Positions 1-7,772 of a stretch of DNA of 64,000 nucleotides are shown here, in pieces; position 1 is the first letter of the stretch, and each line of letters opens with the position of its first letter. The stretch is from Bradyrhizobium sp. WSM1743 (lineage in GTDB: Bacteria > Pseudomonadota > Alphaproteobacteria > Rhizobiales > Xanthobacteraceae). Below the pieces are notes generated by a model. The model searched no databases. It was given only the letters and a program-made list of their open reading frames with translations, and was not told where the DNA came from. The stretch is taken from NCBI RefSeq assembly GCF_000473065.1, contig NZ_AXAZ01000018.1, positions 62,001 to 126,000 of the forward strand, read 5' to 3'. Both the position numbers and the translations under genes were made by a program.

Positions 1-12
1 AGGGCACACGCG

Positions 13-57
13 TTGACATGGTAGGGGTCACAGGTTCGATCCCTGTCGTGCCCACCA
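13..57 (+). tRNA. 3' half of tRNA-Val(GAC), truncated at the anticodon loop
   Basis: The sequence reads as a tRNA from the anticodon loop onward: loop TTGACAT (13-19, anticodon GAC), 3' anticodon strand GGTAG (20-24), variable region (25-29), a perfect T arm ACAGG/CCTGT around TTCGATC (30-46), acceptor strand CGTGCCC (47-53) and ACCA (54-57). The bases just before the loop are ACGCG, which cannot pair with GGTAG; an intact gene needs CTACC there. Homology therefore stops abruptly at the anticodon loop. This is a fragment, not a working tRNA, and resembles the tRNA 3'-end copy left at one edge of an integrated element. Only 12 upstream bases are visible, so a sequence error in the stem cannot be fully excluded. 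Confidence 0.6.
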
Positions 58-256
58 TCCTTCGCTCGCAAAGCGAGAGAAGGATGCCACGCCGCAGCCC
101 AAAAGGCGCAGGCGGGCTGCCGCCGCGAGCTTCCGCTCGGCAAGCCACCCGTCTTGAATGCGAAGCGTGTCCGGCGTAGCTCGCAGAGCGAAGACGGACT
201 GGTGCGTCTAGTTCGTTATCCTGGAACACGCCCAAGTCCCTCGGCATTGTTCCGTC
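58..256. other. intergenic stretch with hairpins after the tRNA fragment
   Basis: No gene is seen here. A hairpin at 59-83 (CCTT/AAGG outside, CTCGC/GCGAG inside, AAA loop) follows the tRNA end directly and could act as a weak terminator, although no T run follows. A second imperfect hairpin at 169-199 (GTCCG/CGGAC outer arms, GCTC/GAGC inner arms) looks like one of the short palindromic repeats common in Bradyrhizobium intergenic DNA. Confidence 0.35.
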
Positions 257-484
257 ATGCCGAAGCCCTCCACAAAATCCTTCAAGCGCGGCGACCACGT
301 CAGCTGGAATTCCGAAGCCGGCCGCGTGCGCGGCCATATCCTGCGCGTCCACACGGAGGACGTCGACTACAAGGGCCACACTCACCACGCCACGCCGGAC
401 GATCCGCAATACGAGATCAAGAGCGACAAGACCGACCACGTCGCCCTGCACAAGGGCCGGGCGTTGCGGTTGCTGCGAAGCTGA
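257..484 (+). CDS. DUF2945 (hypervirulence-associated TUDOR-type) small protein
   Basis: A 75-residue basic protein with the DUF2945 signature: KRGDHVSWNSEAGRVRG near residues 10-26, then DVDYKGHTHHA and DDPQYEIKSDKTDH, covering nearly the whole chain as is usual for this family. The family is annotated as a small SH3/TUDOR-like fold; its biochemical role is not established. It lacks a signal peptide or membrane segment, so is presumably cytosolic. It lies 29 bp upstream of the DUF488 gene on the same strand and the two may be co-transcribed. The family assignment is secure; the function is unknown. Confidence 0.85.
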   Translation: MPKPSTKSFKRGDHVSWNSEAGRVRGHILRVHTEDVDYKGHTHHATPDDPQYEIKSDKTDHVALHKGRALRLLRS

Positions 485-513
485 GCGGCACAAGGGGAGT
501 CGATGAGCTCATC

Positions 514-1050
514 ATGGCTCATCCGTTCTTCACCATCGGCCATGCCACACATTCGATCGAGGAATTCGTCGAATTGTTGCAAGGCAGCTCGGTTACCTTC
601 GTCGCCGACGTCCGCACCGTGCCGCGCTCGCGCACCAACCCGCAGTACAATCGCGAGACCCTGCCGCAATCGCTCGCGGCCGTTTCGATCGGCTACGAGC
701 ACATGGCCTCGCTCGGTGGCCTGCGCAGCCGCAAACGCGAAGTGCCGCGCGAGACCAATGCGTTCTGGCAGAACGGCAGCTTTCACAATTACGCCGACCA
801 CGCCATGAGCCCGGCCTTTCGCGAGGGTCTCGCGCATTTGCGCGACCTCGGGCAGACGCAGCGCTGCGCCATCATGTGCGCGGAGACGTTGTGGTGGCGA
901 TGCCACCGGCGGATCATCACGGATTATCTGCTCGCCGCCGGCGAGACGGTGTTTCACATTCTCGGGCCCGGGCAGGTCAAACAGGCTGAAATGAATCCGG
1001 CGGCGCGGGTCGTGGCTGGCGGCCGCCTGGCCTACCCGGCCGAGAATTAG
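514..1050 (+). CDS. DUF488 family protein
   Basis: A 178-residue protein starting FFTIGHATHSIEEFVELL and carrying the DUF488 hallmarks: ADVRTVPRSR near residue 35, the L-G-G-LR segment near 70, and the cysteine-containing CAETLWWRCHRRII segment near 130. The function of the family is not established. The ATG at 514 is chosen because homology begins there and an AAGGGGA ribosome-binding site lies upstream at 491-497. The same frame stays open back to 154, but that leader is low-complexity Arg/Pro sequence overlapping the DUF2945 gene in another frame and is not credible protein. Confidence 0.85.
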   Translation: MAHPFFTIGHATHSIEEFVELLQGSSVTFVADVRTVPRSRTNPQYNRETLPQSLAAVSIGYEHMASLGGLRSRKREVPRETNAFWQNGSFHNYADHAMSPAFREGLAHLRDLGQTQRCAIMCAETLWWRCHRRIITDYLLAAGETVFHILGPGQVKQAEMNPAARVVAGGRLAYPAEN

Positions 1051-1089
1051 CCAACCGTCGCCGTCGAGGTTATGCGAGGCAGCATCGCT

Positions 1090-1551
1090 TCAATTCGTCT
1101 TGTTCCCGCGCAGCACGTCCTTCAGGCCGGTCGGATAGAGGCTCGGGCCGCCGTCCACGTCGAGATCGGCGAGGTCGAACCAGCGGGCCACGATCTCGGC
1201 CCCGTTGTCCTCCCTGAAGTCGATATGGTCCTGATCGCGGAACGCAGGCTCCGGAAACTCAACTTCGGAGATGAATATCACCTCGTGCCCGGTTGCTCCC
1301 TCGTGCACGAAGATATTCTCCAGCATCAAGGGCTCGCCCTTGAGGATGACGTCGATGCCGAGCTCTTCGTTGAATTCCCGCACCAGGGCGGCGCGCCAGC
1401 TCTCGCCGAACTCGATCTCGCCGCCGAGCGGACGCACGCCCTTGATCCGACCGGCATCGTCACGAACCTCGGCAGCGAGCAGGCGCCCGTCCCGCCAGTG
1501 CAGGCCGATTGCGACGACGCGGATGTGGGGATGCGGGCGCCAGGTGGTCAT
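1090..1551 (-). CDS. NUDIX hydrolase
   Basis: A 153-residue protein with a complete Nudix box: GGEIEFGES followed by REFNEELG near residues 43-66, matching G-x5-E-x7-R-E-U-x-E-E-x-G-U. Such enzymes hydrolyse nucleoside diphosphates linked to another group using Mg ions bound by the box glutamates. Length is typical for a single-domain cytosolic member. The substrate cannot be read from the sequence. It stands alone on the minus strand, convergent with the DUF488 gene 39 bp away. No strong Shine-Dalgarno is seen before the ATG. Confidence 0.9.
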   Translation of the reverse strand: MTTWRPHPHIRVVAIGLHWRDGRLLAAEVRDDAGRIKGVRPLGGEIEFGESWRAALVREFNEELGIDVILKGEPLMLENIFVHEGATGHEVIFISEVEFPEPAFRDQDHIDFREDNGAEIVARWFDLADLDVDGGPSLYPTGLKDVLRGNKTN

Positions 1552-1689
1552 GGGGGATCGTTAGTCCGTGTCGCACGCTTTCGCAACGAGGGAGGGAGAT
1601 CGTGTGCCCGGAACGGCGATATGGGAAATCCGTCACCCCCGCGCAACGGCGAAGCCGTTGTCGCTGGAGGTGGCCGCTTCTTCAGCGGC

Positions 1690-1738
1690 CCTCGAAGGGC
1701 GACGGCCCGATTGCATCCGGGCCGTGCACCCTTCGAGG
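1690..1738. repeat. palindromic intergenic repeat
   Basis: Nested inverted repeat: CCTCGAAGGG (1690-1699) pairs perfectly with CCCTTCGAGG (1729-1738), and inside it GACGGCCCG faces CGGGCCGT. A further palindromic segment (GGCGCGATGC/GCATCGCGCC) follows at about 1743-1770. It sits between two minus-strand genes. It resembles the CCTCGAAGG-type palindromes scattered through Bradyrhizobium genomes. Confidence 0.6.
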
Positions 1739-1797
1739 CTCCCGGCGCGATGCTTTTGCATCGCGCCACTCGCACCTCAGGATGGCGGGACCCGTCA

Positions 1798-2889
1798 TCA
1801 CTCCACCAGATACTTCTTCACCGCCGCCTCGTCCCAGGCGATCCCGTTGCCAGGCTCCTCGCTCGGCAGCGCGAAGCCGTCCTTGATCTTGAGCCGCGCT
1901 GCCAGCACAGCGTCGGCCCAGTCGACATATTCCAGCCAATGCGCCGTCGGCGTCACGCAGAGCAAATGCGCGCTCACTTCCGAGAACAGATGCGTCGACA
2001 TCTCGATGCCGGAGGCATGCGCCAGCGCGGCGGCGCGGAGCCAGCCGGTAACGCCGCCGATGCGCTGGACGTCGGGCATCACGTAATCGCAGGCTTCCGC
2101 CGAGAGCGCGGACTGCATCGCAAAAGCGCTGTCAAAATTCTCCCCGATCTGGACCGGCGTGCGCAGCGCATCGGCAATGCGGGCGCAACCGGCATAATCG
2201 TCATGGCGGATCGGCTCCTCGATCCAGGCGAGGCCCTCGTCGTCGAGCATCTCACCGCGGCGGACGGCCTCGGTCACCGTCAGTGCCTGGTTGTAGTCGC
2301 ACATCAGCGTCACCTGGTCGCCGACGGCCTTGCGCACCGCGCGCACCACCGCGAGGTCCTCGCGCGCATCGGGCCGGCCGATGCGGATTTTGGCGGCCTG
2401 AAATCCTTCGGCCAGCAGCTTGTGGGCTTCCTCGACAGCGGCGCCGGCCGGCATAATGCCGAGCCCTTTCGAATTGTAGGCGCGCACCGGCTTCGGCGCG
2501 CCGCCAAGCAGGCGGGCGAGCGGCAGGCCGCGTGTGCGGGCCAGCGCGTCCCAGGCCGCCATGTCGATGCCGGATTGCGCCAGCCGTTGCAGCCCGGCGA
2601 GGCCCAGCAGGGTGAAGCGCTGGGCCAGCTTGCGTTCGATCTCGAGCGGCAGCAGCTCGTCGCCGGCGAGCAAGTCCGACATTTCCGCGACCATCGCCGT
2701 CAGCGGTTTCAAGGCAGACGGCGTGATCGAGAACAGATAGGCATGGCCCACCGCGCCCTGGTCGGTCTCGCAGTCGATCAGCACCAGCGGCGCTTTGGCG
2801 ACCGCGCCGGTCGAGGTCTGGAGCGGCAGGTTCATCGGCACGATCACGGGGCGCGCGTGGAAGCGCTTGATGCGGATGGCTTCGGTCAT
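1798..2889 (-). CDS. mandelate racemase/muconate-lactonizing enzyme family (enolase superfamily)
   Basis: A 363-residue cytosolic enzyme of the enolase superfamily, which abstracts the proton alpha to a carboxylate using a bound Mg ion. Compared with mandelate racemase, the catalytic positions fall at a constant offset of +3: metal ligands D198, E224 and E250, the His-Asp dyad H300/D273, and E320. The first lysine of the K-x-K motif is K167, but the second, the catalytic Lys166 of mandelate racemase, is R169 (AAKIRIG). Racemisation of mandelate is therefore doubtful; a dehydratase, epimerase or lactonizing reaction is possible. A GGGAGA ribosome-binding site precedes the ATG. It has no obvious pathway neighbours. 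Confidence 0.85.
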   Translation of the reverse strand: MTEAIRIKRFHARPVIVPMNLPLQTSTGAVAKAPLVLIDCETDQGAVGHAYLFSITPSALKPLTAMVAEMSDLLAGDELLPLEIERKLAQRFTLLGLAGLQRLAQSGIDMAAWDALARTRGLPLARLLGGAPKPVRAYNSKGLGIMPAGAAVEEAHKLLAEGFQAAKIRIGRPDAREDLAVVRAVRKAVGDQVTLMCDYNQALTVTEAVRRGEMLDDEGLAWIEEPIRHDDYAGCARIADALRTPVQIGENFDSAFAMQSALSAEACDYVMPDVQRIGGVTGWLRAAALAHASGIEMSTHLFSEVSAHLLCVTPTAHWLEYVDWADAVLAARLKIKDGFALPSEEPGNGIAWDEAAVKKYLVE

Positions 2890-2950
2890 GGGATCTCCCG
2901 GCGGAGCGGATGGACGGGCCGATCTTAAACATCCGTGATGAAACGAAAAG

Positions 2951-3075
2951 GCGCCTGACCACTACTTCGGCGGCACCGACCGCATGGACCACACCATCAT
3001 CGGTGCGGAGGCGAACTTCGCCGCGCGCCTGCAATCCATCGCCGAGCCCCGGCGGCATGAGTTTGCCGCGAAACG
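2951..3075 (+). pseudogene. fragment of an adenylate/guanylate cyclase catalytic domain
   Basis: Frame 2 from 2951 reads FGGTDRMDHTIIGAEANFA then ARLQSIAEP, which matches the conserved C-terminal part of class III nucleotide cyclase domains (the DRMDYT-IIG-x-NLAARLQ region). After the EP the frame is lost: shifting by one base restores a GG-M continuation for a few codons, and then recognisable sequence ends in the repeat. A stop codon lies just upstream, at 2939. About 35 to 40 codons survive, so this is a relic of a larger deleted gene. Confidence 0.6.
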
Positions 3076-3084
3076 CCGTCTCTC

Positions 3085-3243
3085 ACCCTCCCCTGGAGGG
3101 GGAGGGTCGATCGCGCGCAGCGCGAGCGGGGTGGGGTGATCTCTCAACACGGGCAGCGTTCGATACGGAGAGACCGTCACCCCACCCCGACTCACATTTC
3201 GCTGCGCTCAATGTGAGTCGACCCTCCCCCTCCAGGGGAGGGT
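3085..3243. repeat. long inverted repeat with CCTCCCC ends
   Basis: The segment begins ACCCTCCCCTGGAGGGGG and ends with its near reverse complement CCCCCTCCAGGGGAGGGT, about 159 bp apart. Internal arms also pair: CGCGAGCGGGGTGGGGTGA faces TCACCCCACCCCGACTCA. This is a foldback of the kind found in many copies in Bradyrhizobium intergenic DNA. It lies just downstream of the cyclase fragment and before the stop of the minus-strand binding-protein gene. Confidence 0.7.
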
Positions 3244-3285
3244 AAGCGCCGACCTCTCGCGAGGCTCAAGCCTGCCTAATTCACT

Positions 3286-4509
3286 TCACCGCGCCGCACC
3301 TTCCGTGAACGCTGTCTCGATCACCTCGCCGAACGGCTGCCACGAACGGCCGTCGAACTGGACGAGCCGCATCTGCCTGATCGGCAGATAGTTGCTGGGG
3401 GAGGTGTTCATCCTGACGTTGGGCAGCGCCACGGACGGATGATGGTCTCTGAGTGACGCCGCCTGACGCATGATGTTGTCGCGCGAGAAATCATCGCCGC
3501 ATTGCTTCAGCACCTGCGTCAGCGCCTCGGCCGCGGCGTAGCCATAGAGCGCGGCGCTGTTGTTGGTGCTTTCGACCTGATGGTATTTGTCCATGAAGGC
3601 GAACCAGTCCTTCATGGCGGAATCGTCCTTCCAGGCGGGATCGCTCGGATCCTTCAGAAAGGCCGCCGAGATCACGCCCGCCGAGTTCTCGAGGCCCGCG
3701 GGCGCCATCGCATTGGCGATCGAGGCGGAGGCATCGTTGACGATGAAGACCGGGTGCCAATGGAGGGACGCAGCCAGCTTGATCACCTTGGACGCGGTCG
3801 ACGGAACGCCGAGAAAGACGAAGATGTCGGCGCCGGCGCGCTTGAGGATCGAGACGTGCCCCTCGAGATGCTCGTCGGCAAGGTCGAAGGCGATGTCGAC
3901 GAGGACGTGACGGTTGAGATCGCCAAGGCCTTCCTGGATGCCCTTGTAGAGCATGCGCCCGAACTGGTCGTTCTGCCAGAGCACCACAATCTTCTTTCTG
4001 GGATAATAGGCCTGGATGTAGTTGGCGTAGATGCGCCCTTCCGACCTGAACGACGGCTGCCAGCCCATGGTCCAGGGAAACGCGCTCGGCTGGCTCAGCT
4101 CCTCGTCGCCGGAGGCGACGAACAGCTGCGGGATCTTCTTCTCGTTCAGATACCGGCGCGTGGCGAGATTGCCGGGCGTGCCGAACGAGCCGAACATCAG
4201 GTGGACGTCCTCGCTCTCGACCAGATTGCGCGTCAGCTCCATCGCAGTCGCTGGGTCGGAATTGTCGTCGCGGGTGATAAAGCGGATCTTGCGGCCGTTG
4301 ATGCCGCCACGCGCGTTGACCATGTCGAAATAGGCGGCCTCAGCCTGGCCGATGGCACCGAACTCCGACAGCGGTCCCGAATACGGCATGACATTGCCGA
4401 TGCGGATTTCCTTGTCGGTTGCGGGTTGCTCGGCGTGTTGCAGTGACATCGCCCCAAGCGAGGCCAAAGCAACGATCAGAACGAACAGCAGTCTGCCGGT
4501 GACGCGCAT
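3286..4509 (-). CDS. branched-chain amino acid-type ABC transporter substrate-binding protein
   Basis: A 407-residue periplasmic binding protein of the Leu/Ile/Val (Peripla_BP_6) family. An N-terminal signal segment (RLLFVLIVALASLGAMSL) is followed by EIRIGNVMPYSGPLSEFGA and GGINGRKIRFITRDD, which are typical for the first lobe; the chain length is also normal. It should bind a small ligand in the periplasm and deliver it to an ABC permease, but no permease or ATPase genes are adjacent, so it is an orphan here. The ATG at 4509 is preferred because AAGG lies 8 bp upstream; an in-frame GTG lies three codons earlier. The ligand is unknown. Confidence 0.88.
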   Translation of the reverse strand: MRVTGRLLFVLIVALASLGAMSLQHAEQPATDKEIRIGNVMPYSGPLSEFGAIGQAEAAYFDMVNARGGINGRKIRFITRDDNSDPATAMELTRNLVESEDVHLMFGSFGTPGNLATRRYLNEKKIPQLFVASGDEELSQPSAFPWTMGWQPSFRSEGRIYANYIQAYYPRKKIVVLWQNDQFGRMLYKGIQEGLGDLNRHVLVDIAFDLADEHLEGHVSILKRAGADIFVFLGVPSTASKVIKLAASLHWHPVFIVNDASASIANAMAPAGLENSAGVISAAFLKDPSDPAWKDDSAMKDWFAFMDKYHQVESTNNSAALYGYAAAEALTQVLKQCGDDFSRDNIMRQAASLRDHHPSVALPNVRMNTSPSNYLPIRQMRLVQFDGRSWQPFGEVIETAFTEGAAR

Positions 4510-4662
4510 GCTCGACACCTTGTCGTTGGCCCCAACGAGGTCGGCTCAGTCCGCAGCGAGGCGGGTTGGTGTAGGTCGAGCATTTGTCAATCGTGTGGCT
4601 TCGGCGGCTCCGCTTCAACGTGGCGCAGGGCCGAACGAAATGGCAGGCGTGTTGACACGCCG

Positions 4663-5592
4663 CTACGGCAGCCCCCGCGCTTCCAACTGATGCACCAGCA
4701 GCAGCGTCGGCTCCGCAAGACTGTCGCCGGAGCCGTCGAGGCCGAAGGCGCTCGCGATGCCGTCGCGGCTGCGCAGCAATGCGCTGCGTGGGCAATGGCC
4801 GGCGCCGCAGAGCGTCCTCTTCAGGGTCTCGCCCTGCGCCACGAGGCCGACGGAATCGTCCGCGGCCCAGGCCAGCACGATCGGCACGTCGACATTGAGG
4901 ATGCCGGGGAAGACTGATCGCTTGTCGTACTGGACGGCATCTAGGCCGAGATAGGCCTTCTCGCTGTCGCTGGCGTCCTTGCCGACGCGGTAGATCCCGG
5001 ACACCAGCACGACGCCGGCGACGTCGGCGCCGTCGGTCTGCAGCTCGGGATGCGCCAGCAGGGTGGCGACATGGAAGGCGCCGGCGCCGTAGCCGACCGC
5101 GACGATTTCGCGGGCATCGCCGTTGAAGAGGTCGATATTGCCGTGGACCCAGGACAGCGCCGCCGCCACATCGGACGCGCCGGCCGGCCAGGTCGCCGAC
5201 GGCGCCAGGCGATAGTTGACGCGGACCCCGATCATGCCGTTGCGCGCGGCAAAGCACATGGCCTGGTCCTGGATCTGGCGGGCCAGCTCCGGCGCGGCGC
5301 GGTCGCCGGTGAAGGTGTCGCCCGCCACGAACAGCAGCACCGGCCGCGGTGTGTCCGCCTTGGTGGCGCTGGCCGCGACATCGAGCACATTGGCCTCGCT
5401 CTCGCCATAGCGCAGGCCGCGCGAGAAGGTGACCTGCTCGCACAGCCGGGCGGTGCCGCCGAAGGTAGTGTCGGAATCGGTGAGGCCCGCCTGCACGAGA
5501 TCGGACGGCGGCGAGAGCCGGCCCGGCACAGGTCCGTGCGCGGAGGCCGTGGTCATGGTCAGAAGCAGGAAAAATGTCAGATAATTCTTCAT
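4663..5592 (-). CDS. exported alpha/beta-hydrolase-fold protein lacking the nucleophile serine
   Basis: A 309-residue protein starting with a signal peptide (KNYLTFFLLLTMTTASA). The body resembles the carboxylesterase/HSL type of alpha/beta hydrolase: VNYRLAPSATWPAGASDVAAAL near residues 125-146, then VGYGAGAFHVA near 166-176. The nucleophile elbow, normally G-x-S-x-G, reads G167-Y-G169-A-G, so the catalytic serine is a glycine; the HGG oxyanion segment is also replaced (FVAGD). The downstream acid and histidine regions (WAADDS, AGHC) look retained. It may be a non-catalytic binding protein. The start at 5592 puts the signal peptide at the N-terminus; an upstream in-frame ATG at 5649 would add 19 basic residues. 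Confidence 0.78.
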   Translation of the reverse strand: MKNYLTFFLLLTMTTASAHGPVPGRLSPPSDLVQAGLTDSDTTFGGTARLCEQVTFSRGLRYGESEANVLDVAASATKADTPRPVLLFVAGDTFTGDRAAPELARQIQDQAMCFAARNGMIGVRVNYRLAPSATWPAGASDVAAALSWVHGNIDLFNGDAREIVAVGYGAGAFHVATLLAHPELQTDGADVAGVVLVSGIYRVGKDASDSEKAYLGLDAVQYDKRSVFPGILNVDVPIVLAWAADDSVGLVAQGETLKRTLCGAGHCPRSALLRSRDGIASAFGLDGSGDSLAEPTLLLVHQLEARGLP

Positions 5593-5647
5593 GGTGATGC
5601 CGGCCTTGCGGGGCTCATATTGGCTCGCTGATCTGGCCTGTCTTTTC

Positions 5648-5684
5648 AATTCGCCTCATTAGTCAGCTGGCCTTGAGGCGAATT
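5648..5684. promoter_or_regulatory. 11-bp perfect inverted repeat upstream of the hydrolase gene
   Basis: AATTCGCCTCA (5648-5658) and its exact reverse complement TGAGGCGAATT (5674-5684) are separated by 15 bp. The repeat lies 56 bp upstream of the chosen start of the minus-strand hydrolase gene, a plausible operator position. It could equally form an RNA hairpin in the leader. No regulator gene is adjacent. Confidence 0.4.
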
Positions 5685-6048
5685 CGCGGCACCTTTGGCC
5701 GGCACGCGTCTGGCGCGAACGGCGCTCTCCTCGTATGCAGCCGCATTTGGAACACAAGGTCGCACGGCCCCAGGGGATTGCGCGGAGCGACCGTTTTGTC
5801 TCGATCGGTCAGGCCGTTGTCCGGCGCCGCCCAGCCTCGAGCCGGAAACGGCCTTCTACTGTGCATGGGGTTGTTTTCGCAGTTTTTGTTTTGGATGACC
5901 CGTCAGGCCCGCTTCATCGTCCGGAAGGTGAGGGAGCAGCGGGTCGCCTCGACCGGCGGGATGCTGTGCTCCTCGCATTACCGTGATGGAACCTAATCGC
6001 GGCTGGTGCGACTTACAGATGACGCGGGAAGAAACGTGCGAGGCTGTC
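5685..6048. other. intergenic region without a recognised gene
   Basis: About 360 bp between the hydrolase leader and the small membrane protein. All frames contain short open stretches, but none resembles a protein family. A T-rich stretch (TTGTTTTCGCAGTTTTTGTTTTGG, 5872-5895) stands out from the GC-rich surroundings. I see no RNA gene. Confidence 0.4.
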
Positions 6049-6189
6049 ATGGCAGAGAAGCATACCGCCGATCCGGTTGAGATCATGCGGGCGACCGGTC
6101 ATCCTGAGCTGGAATACGCCGCCGGCTGGACCATTGCTGGTCTCGTCACCATCGGCGCCATCGTTGCCGCCTGGGTGTTCGCGATCTAG
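6049..6189 (+). CDS. small single-pass membrane protein
   Basis: A predicted 46-residue protein: a short hydrophilic N-terminus (AEKHTADPVEIMRATGHPEL) followed by one clear membrane span (WTIAGLVTIGAIVAAWVFAI) that ends the chain. I do not recognise a named family. In-frame ATGs at 6019 and 5983 would lengthen it; 6049 is preferred because the sequence before it is less protein-like, with GAGG 7 bp upstream. Its stop overlaps the end of the convergent histidine kinase gene by four bases. It may be real but undescribed. Confidence 0.5.
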   Translation: MAEKHTADPVEIMRATGHPELEYAAGWTIAGLVTIGAIVAAWVFAI

Positions 6190-7772
6190 GCCAGAGAGAA
6201 TTGGAGCTCGAAGGTCGCACCCTCGTCGGTCGGCTTCAGCCTGATCGAGCCGCCATGGCTCGCCATCACCGCACGCGCGATCGCCAGTCCCATCCCGGTG
6301 CCGCCCTGGTCGCGGCGGGTGGTGAAGAACGCGTCAAAGATCCTGTCGCGGTTCGGGGCCGAGATCGCCTCGCCGTCATTGCTCACGGTCAGCCGCAGGG
6401 TCGTACGTTCGTCCGCCGCCTCAAGCCTGATCGTCTGCGCCTTGTGCCGCATCGCGTTGTCGGCGAGATGCGACAGCACGATCAGCGCCTTCTCCGAGGA
6501 CATGCCGATCGTCCGGTCGAGGCTGCCGCTGGCCTCGATCGAGCTTGCCGGAAACCTGGTCCTGAGATCGGCGATCACGGGCGCAAGCTCGGTGCGCTCG
6601 TTCTGCGGCAGGCTCTCGGCGCGGGCGAGCTCGCGCAACCGCTGCGCCATCGCCTCGAGGCGCTGGGTGTCGGACAGGATGTTGGCGATAAACGTCTTCT
6701 GCTCGGCCGGCGTCAGGCCCTCGGCCCTGCCTTGAAGTGAATCCTGCAACAGCTCGGCCGCGCCCTTGATCGAGGTCAGCGGCGATTTCAGCTCGTGGGT
6801 CAGGTGGGCCGAGAACGTCGCGATGTAGTCGGAGCGCCGTGCCAGCTGCTCGGCCATGCCGAGGAAGCTGTGCGAGAGCTGCGCGAACTCGCGCGTGCCG
6901 TAGTGCTTCAGCGGTTGGAACGCCTCGCGGTCGCCGCGGCCGATTCTGACGGCGCGATCGATCAGCTCGCGCATCGGCAGCGTGATGGTGCGTGAGAACA
7001 CGAGGCCGATCGCGATGGTGCCGAGAACCACGGCGAGCCCCGCCAGCACGAACTTGGCCCGCTCCTGATAGAGATGGTCGAAGATGTTGCTCGGCGTCCG
7101 CGTGGTGTAGATCACCCCGGCGACACGGTTGTTGACGATCACGGGCATCGCCGAGAACACGTGCACGCCGAGGCCGCGGCTGAAGGAATAGATCGGCGGC
7201 GGCGGCTTGTCCGGCACGCGGTTGCGCAAGGTGGCGCGGTATTGCCCGTGCAGGGCGTCAGCGACCTCCTCGATATGCGCGAGTGACTGCCCGACCTCCT
7301 GCCGCCCGGCAATCACCACGCCTTGGGGATCGAGGATGCGAAAGCCCGCCAGTGTCACCTTCTGGGTCTCGCGGATGACCGGCGTCAGTTTTGCGCCGAT
7401 TTCGACATAGGCTGCTTGCGCCGGCTGGAGCGCGGGCAGCGCATCGGGCCGCCGCCGCAAGAGGTCGTTCGCGGTCAGATCAAGCGAGGGGCGGATCGGC
7501 GTGACCTGGTCGCCGGGATCGGGCAGCACGCCCGGCGGCACCTCGGCCCCGAGCATGAGGCCGCCGTCGAGCCTTGCCGCGACTTCCTGTGCATAGATCG
7601 TCGCCAGCACGCGGCTCTGTGCGATCAACTCGGCCTGGGTCTGGCGGATCAGCTGGTTGTCGTAGAGGCGGAAGAAGAACAGGCCGACCAGCGGCAGGAT
7701 GGCGACGGTGGCGAGCACCGTGAAGATGACGAGCCCAAGCGACGGCCGCCATTTGTCTGGCGCCGTGCTCAT
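6186..7772 (-). CDS. two-component sensor histidine kinase
   Basis: A 528-residue membrane kinase. A first membrane span (VIFTVLATVAILPLVGLFFF, about residues 15-35) is followed by a periplasmic sensor region of about 200 residues, then a second span (LAGLAVVLGTIAIGLVF, about 240), a HAMP linker, a HisKA domain with phosphoacceptor motif HLTHELKSPLTSIKG (His near 326), and a HATPase_c domain with N-box DNAMRH and GTGMGLAIARAV. Its start overlaps the stop of the response regulator by four bases (ATGA), indicating translational coupling. The overall layout resembles CreC-type kinases, but the signal is unknown. Confidence 0.93.
   Translation of the reverse strand: MSTAPDKWRPSLGLVIFTVLATVAILPLVGLFFFRLYDNQLIRQTQAELIAQSRVLATIYAQEVAARLDGGLMLGAEVPPGVLPDPGDQVTPIRPSLDLTANDLLRRRPDALPALQPAQAAYVEIGAKLTPVIRETQKVTLAGFRILDPQGVVIAGRQEVGQSLAHIEEVADALHGQYRATLRNRVPDKPPPPIYSFSRGLGVHVFSAMPVIVNNRVAGVIYTTRTPSNIFDHLYQERAKFVLAGLAVVLGTIAIGLVFSRTITLPMRELIDRAVRIGRGDREAFQPLKHYGTREFAQLSHSFLGMAEQLARRSDYIATFSAHLTHELKSPLTSIKGAAELLQDSLQGRAEGLTPAEQKTFIANILSDTQRLEAMAQRLRELARAESLPQNERTELAPVIADLRTRFPASSIEASGSLDRTIGMSSEKALIVLSHLADNAMRHKAQTIRLEAADERTTLRLTVSNDGEAISAPNRDRIFDAFFTTRRDQGGTGMGLAIARAVMASHGGSIRLKPTDEGATFELQFSLA

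Noticed and set aside
154..513. N-terminal extension of the DUF488 protein
   Set aside because: The leader is Arg/Pro-rich, overlaps the DUF2945 gene in another frame and lacks family similarity.
1072..2928. A 618-residue plus-strand open frame
   Set aside because: It is antisense to the NUDIX and enolase-superfamily genes. High GC keeps antisense frames open; its sequence has no domain-like pattern.
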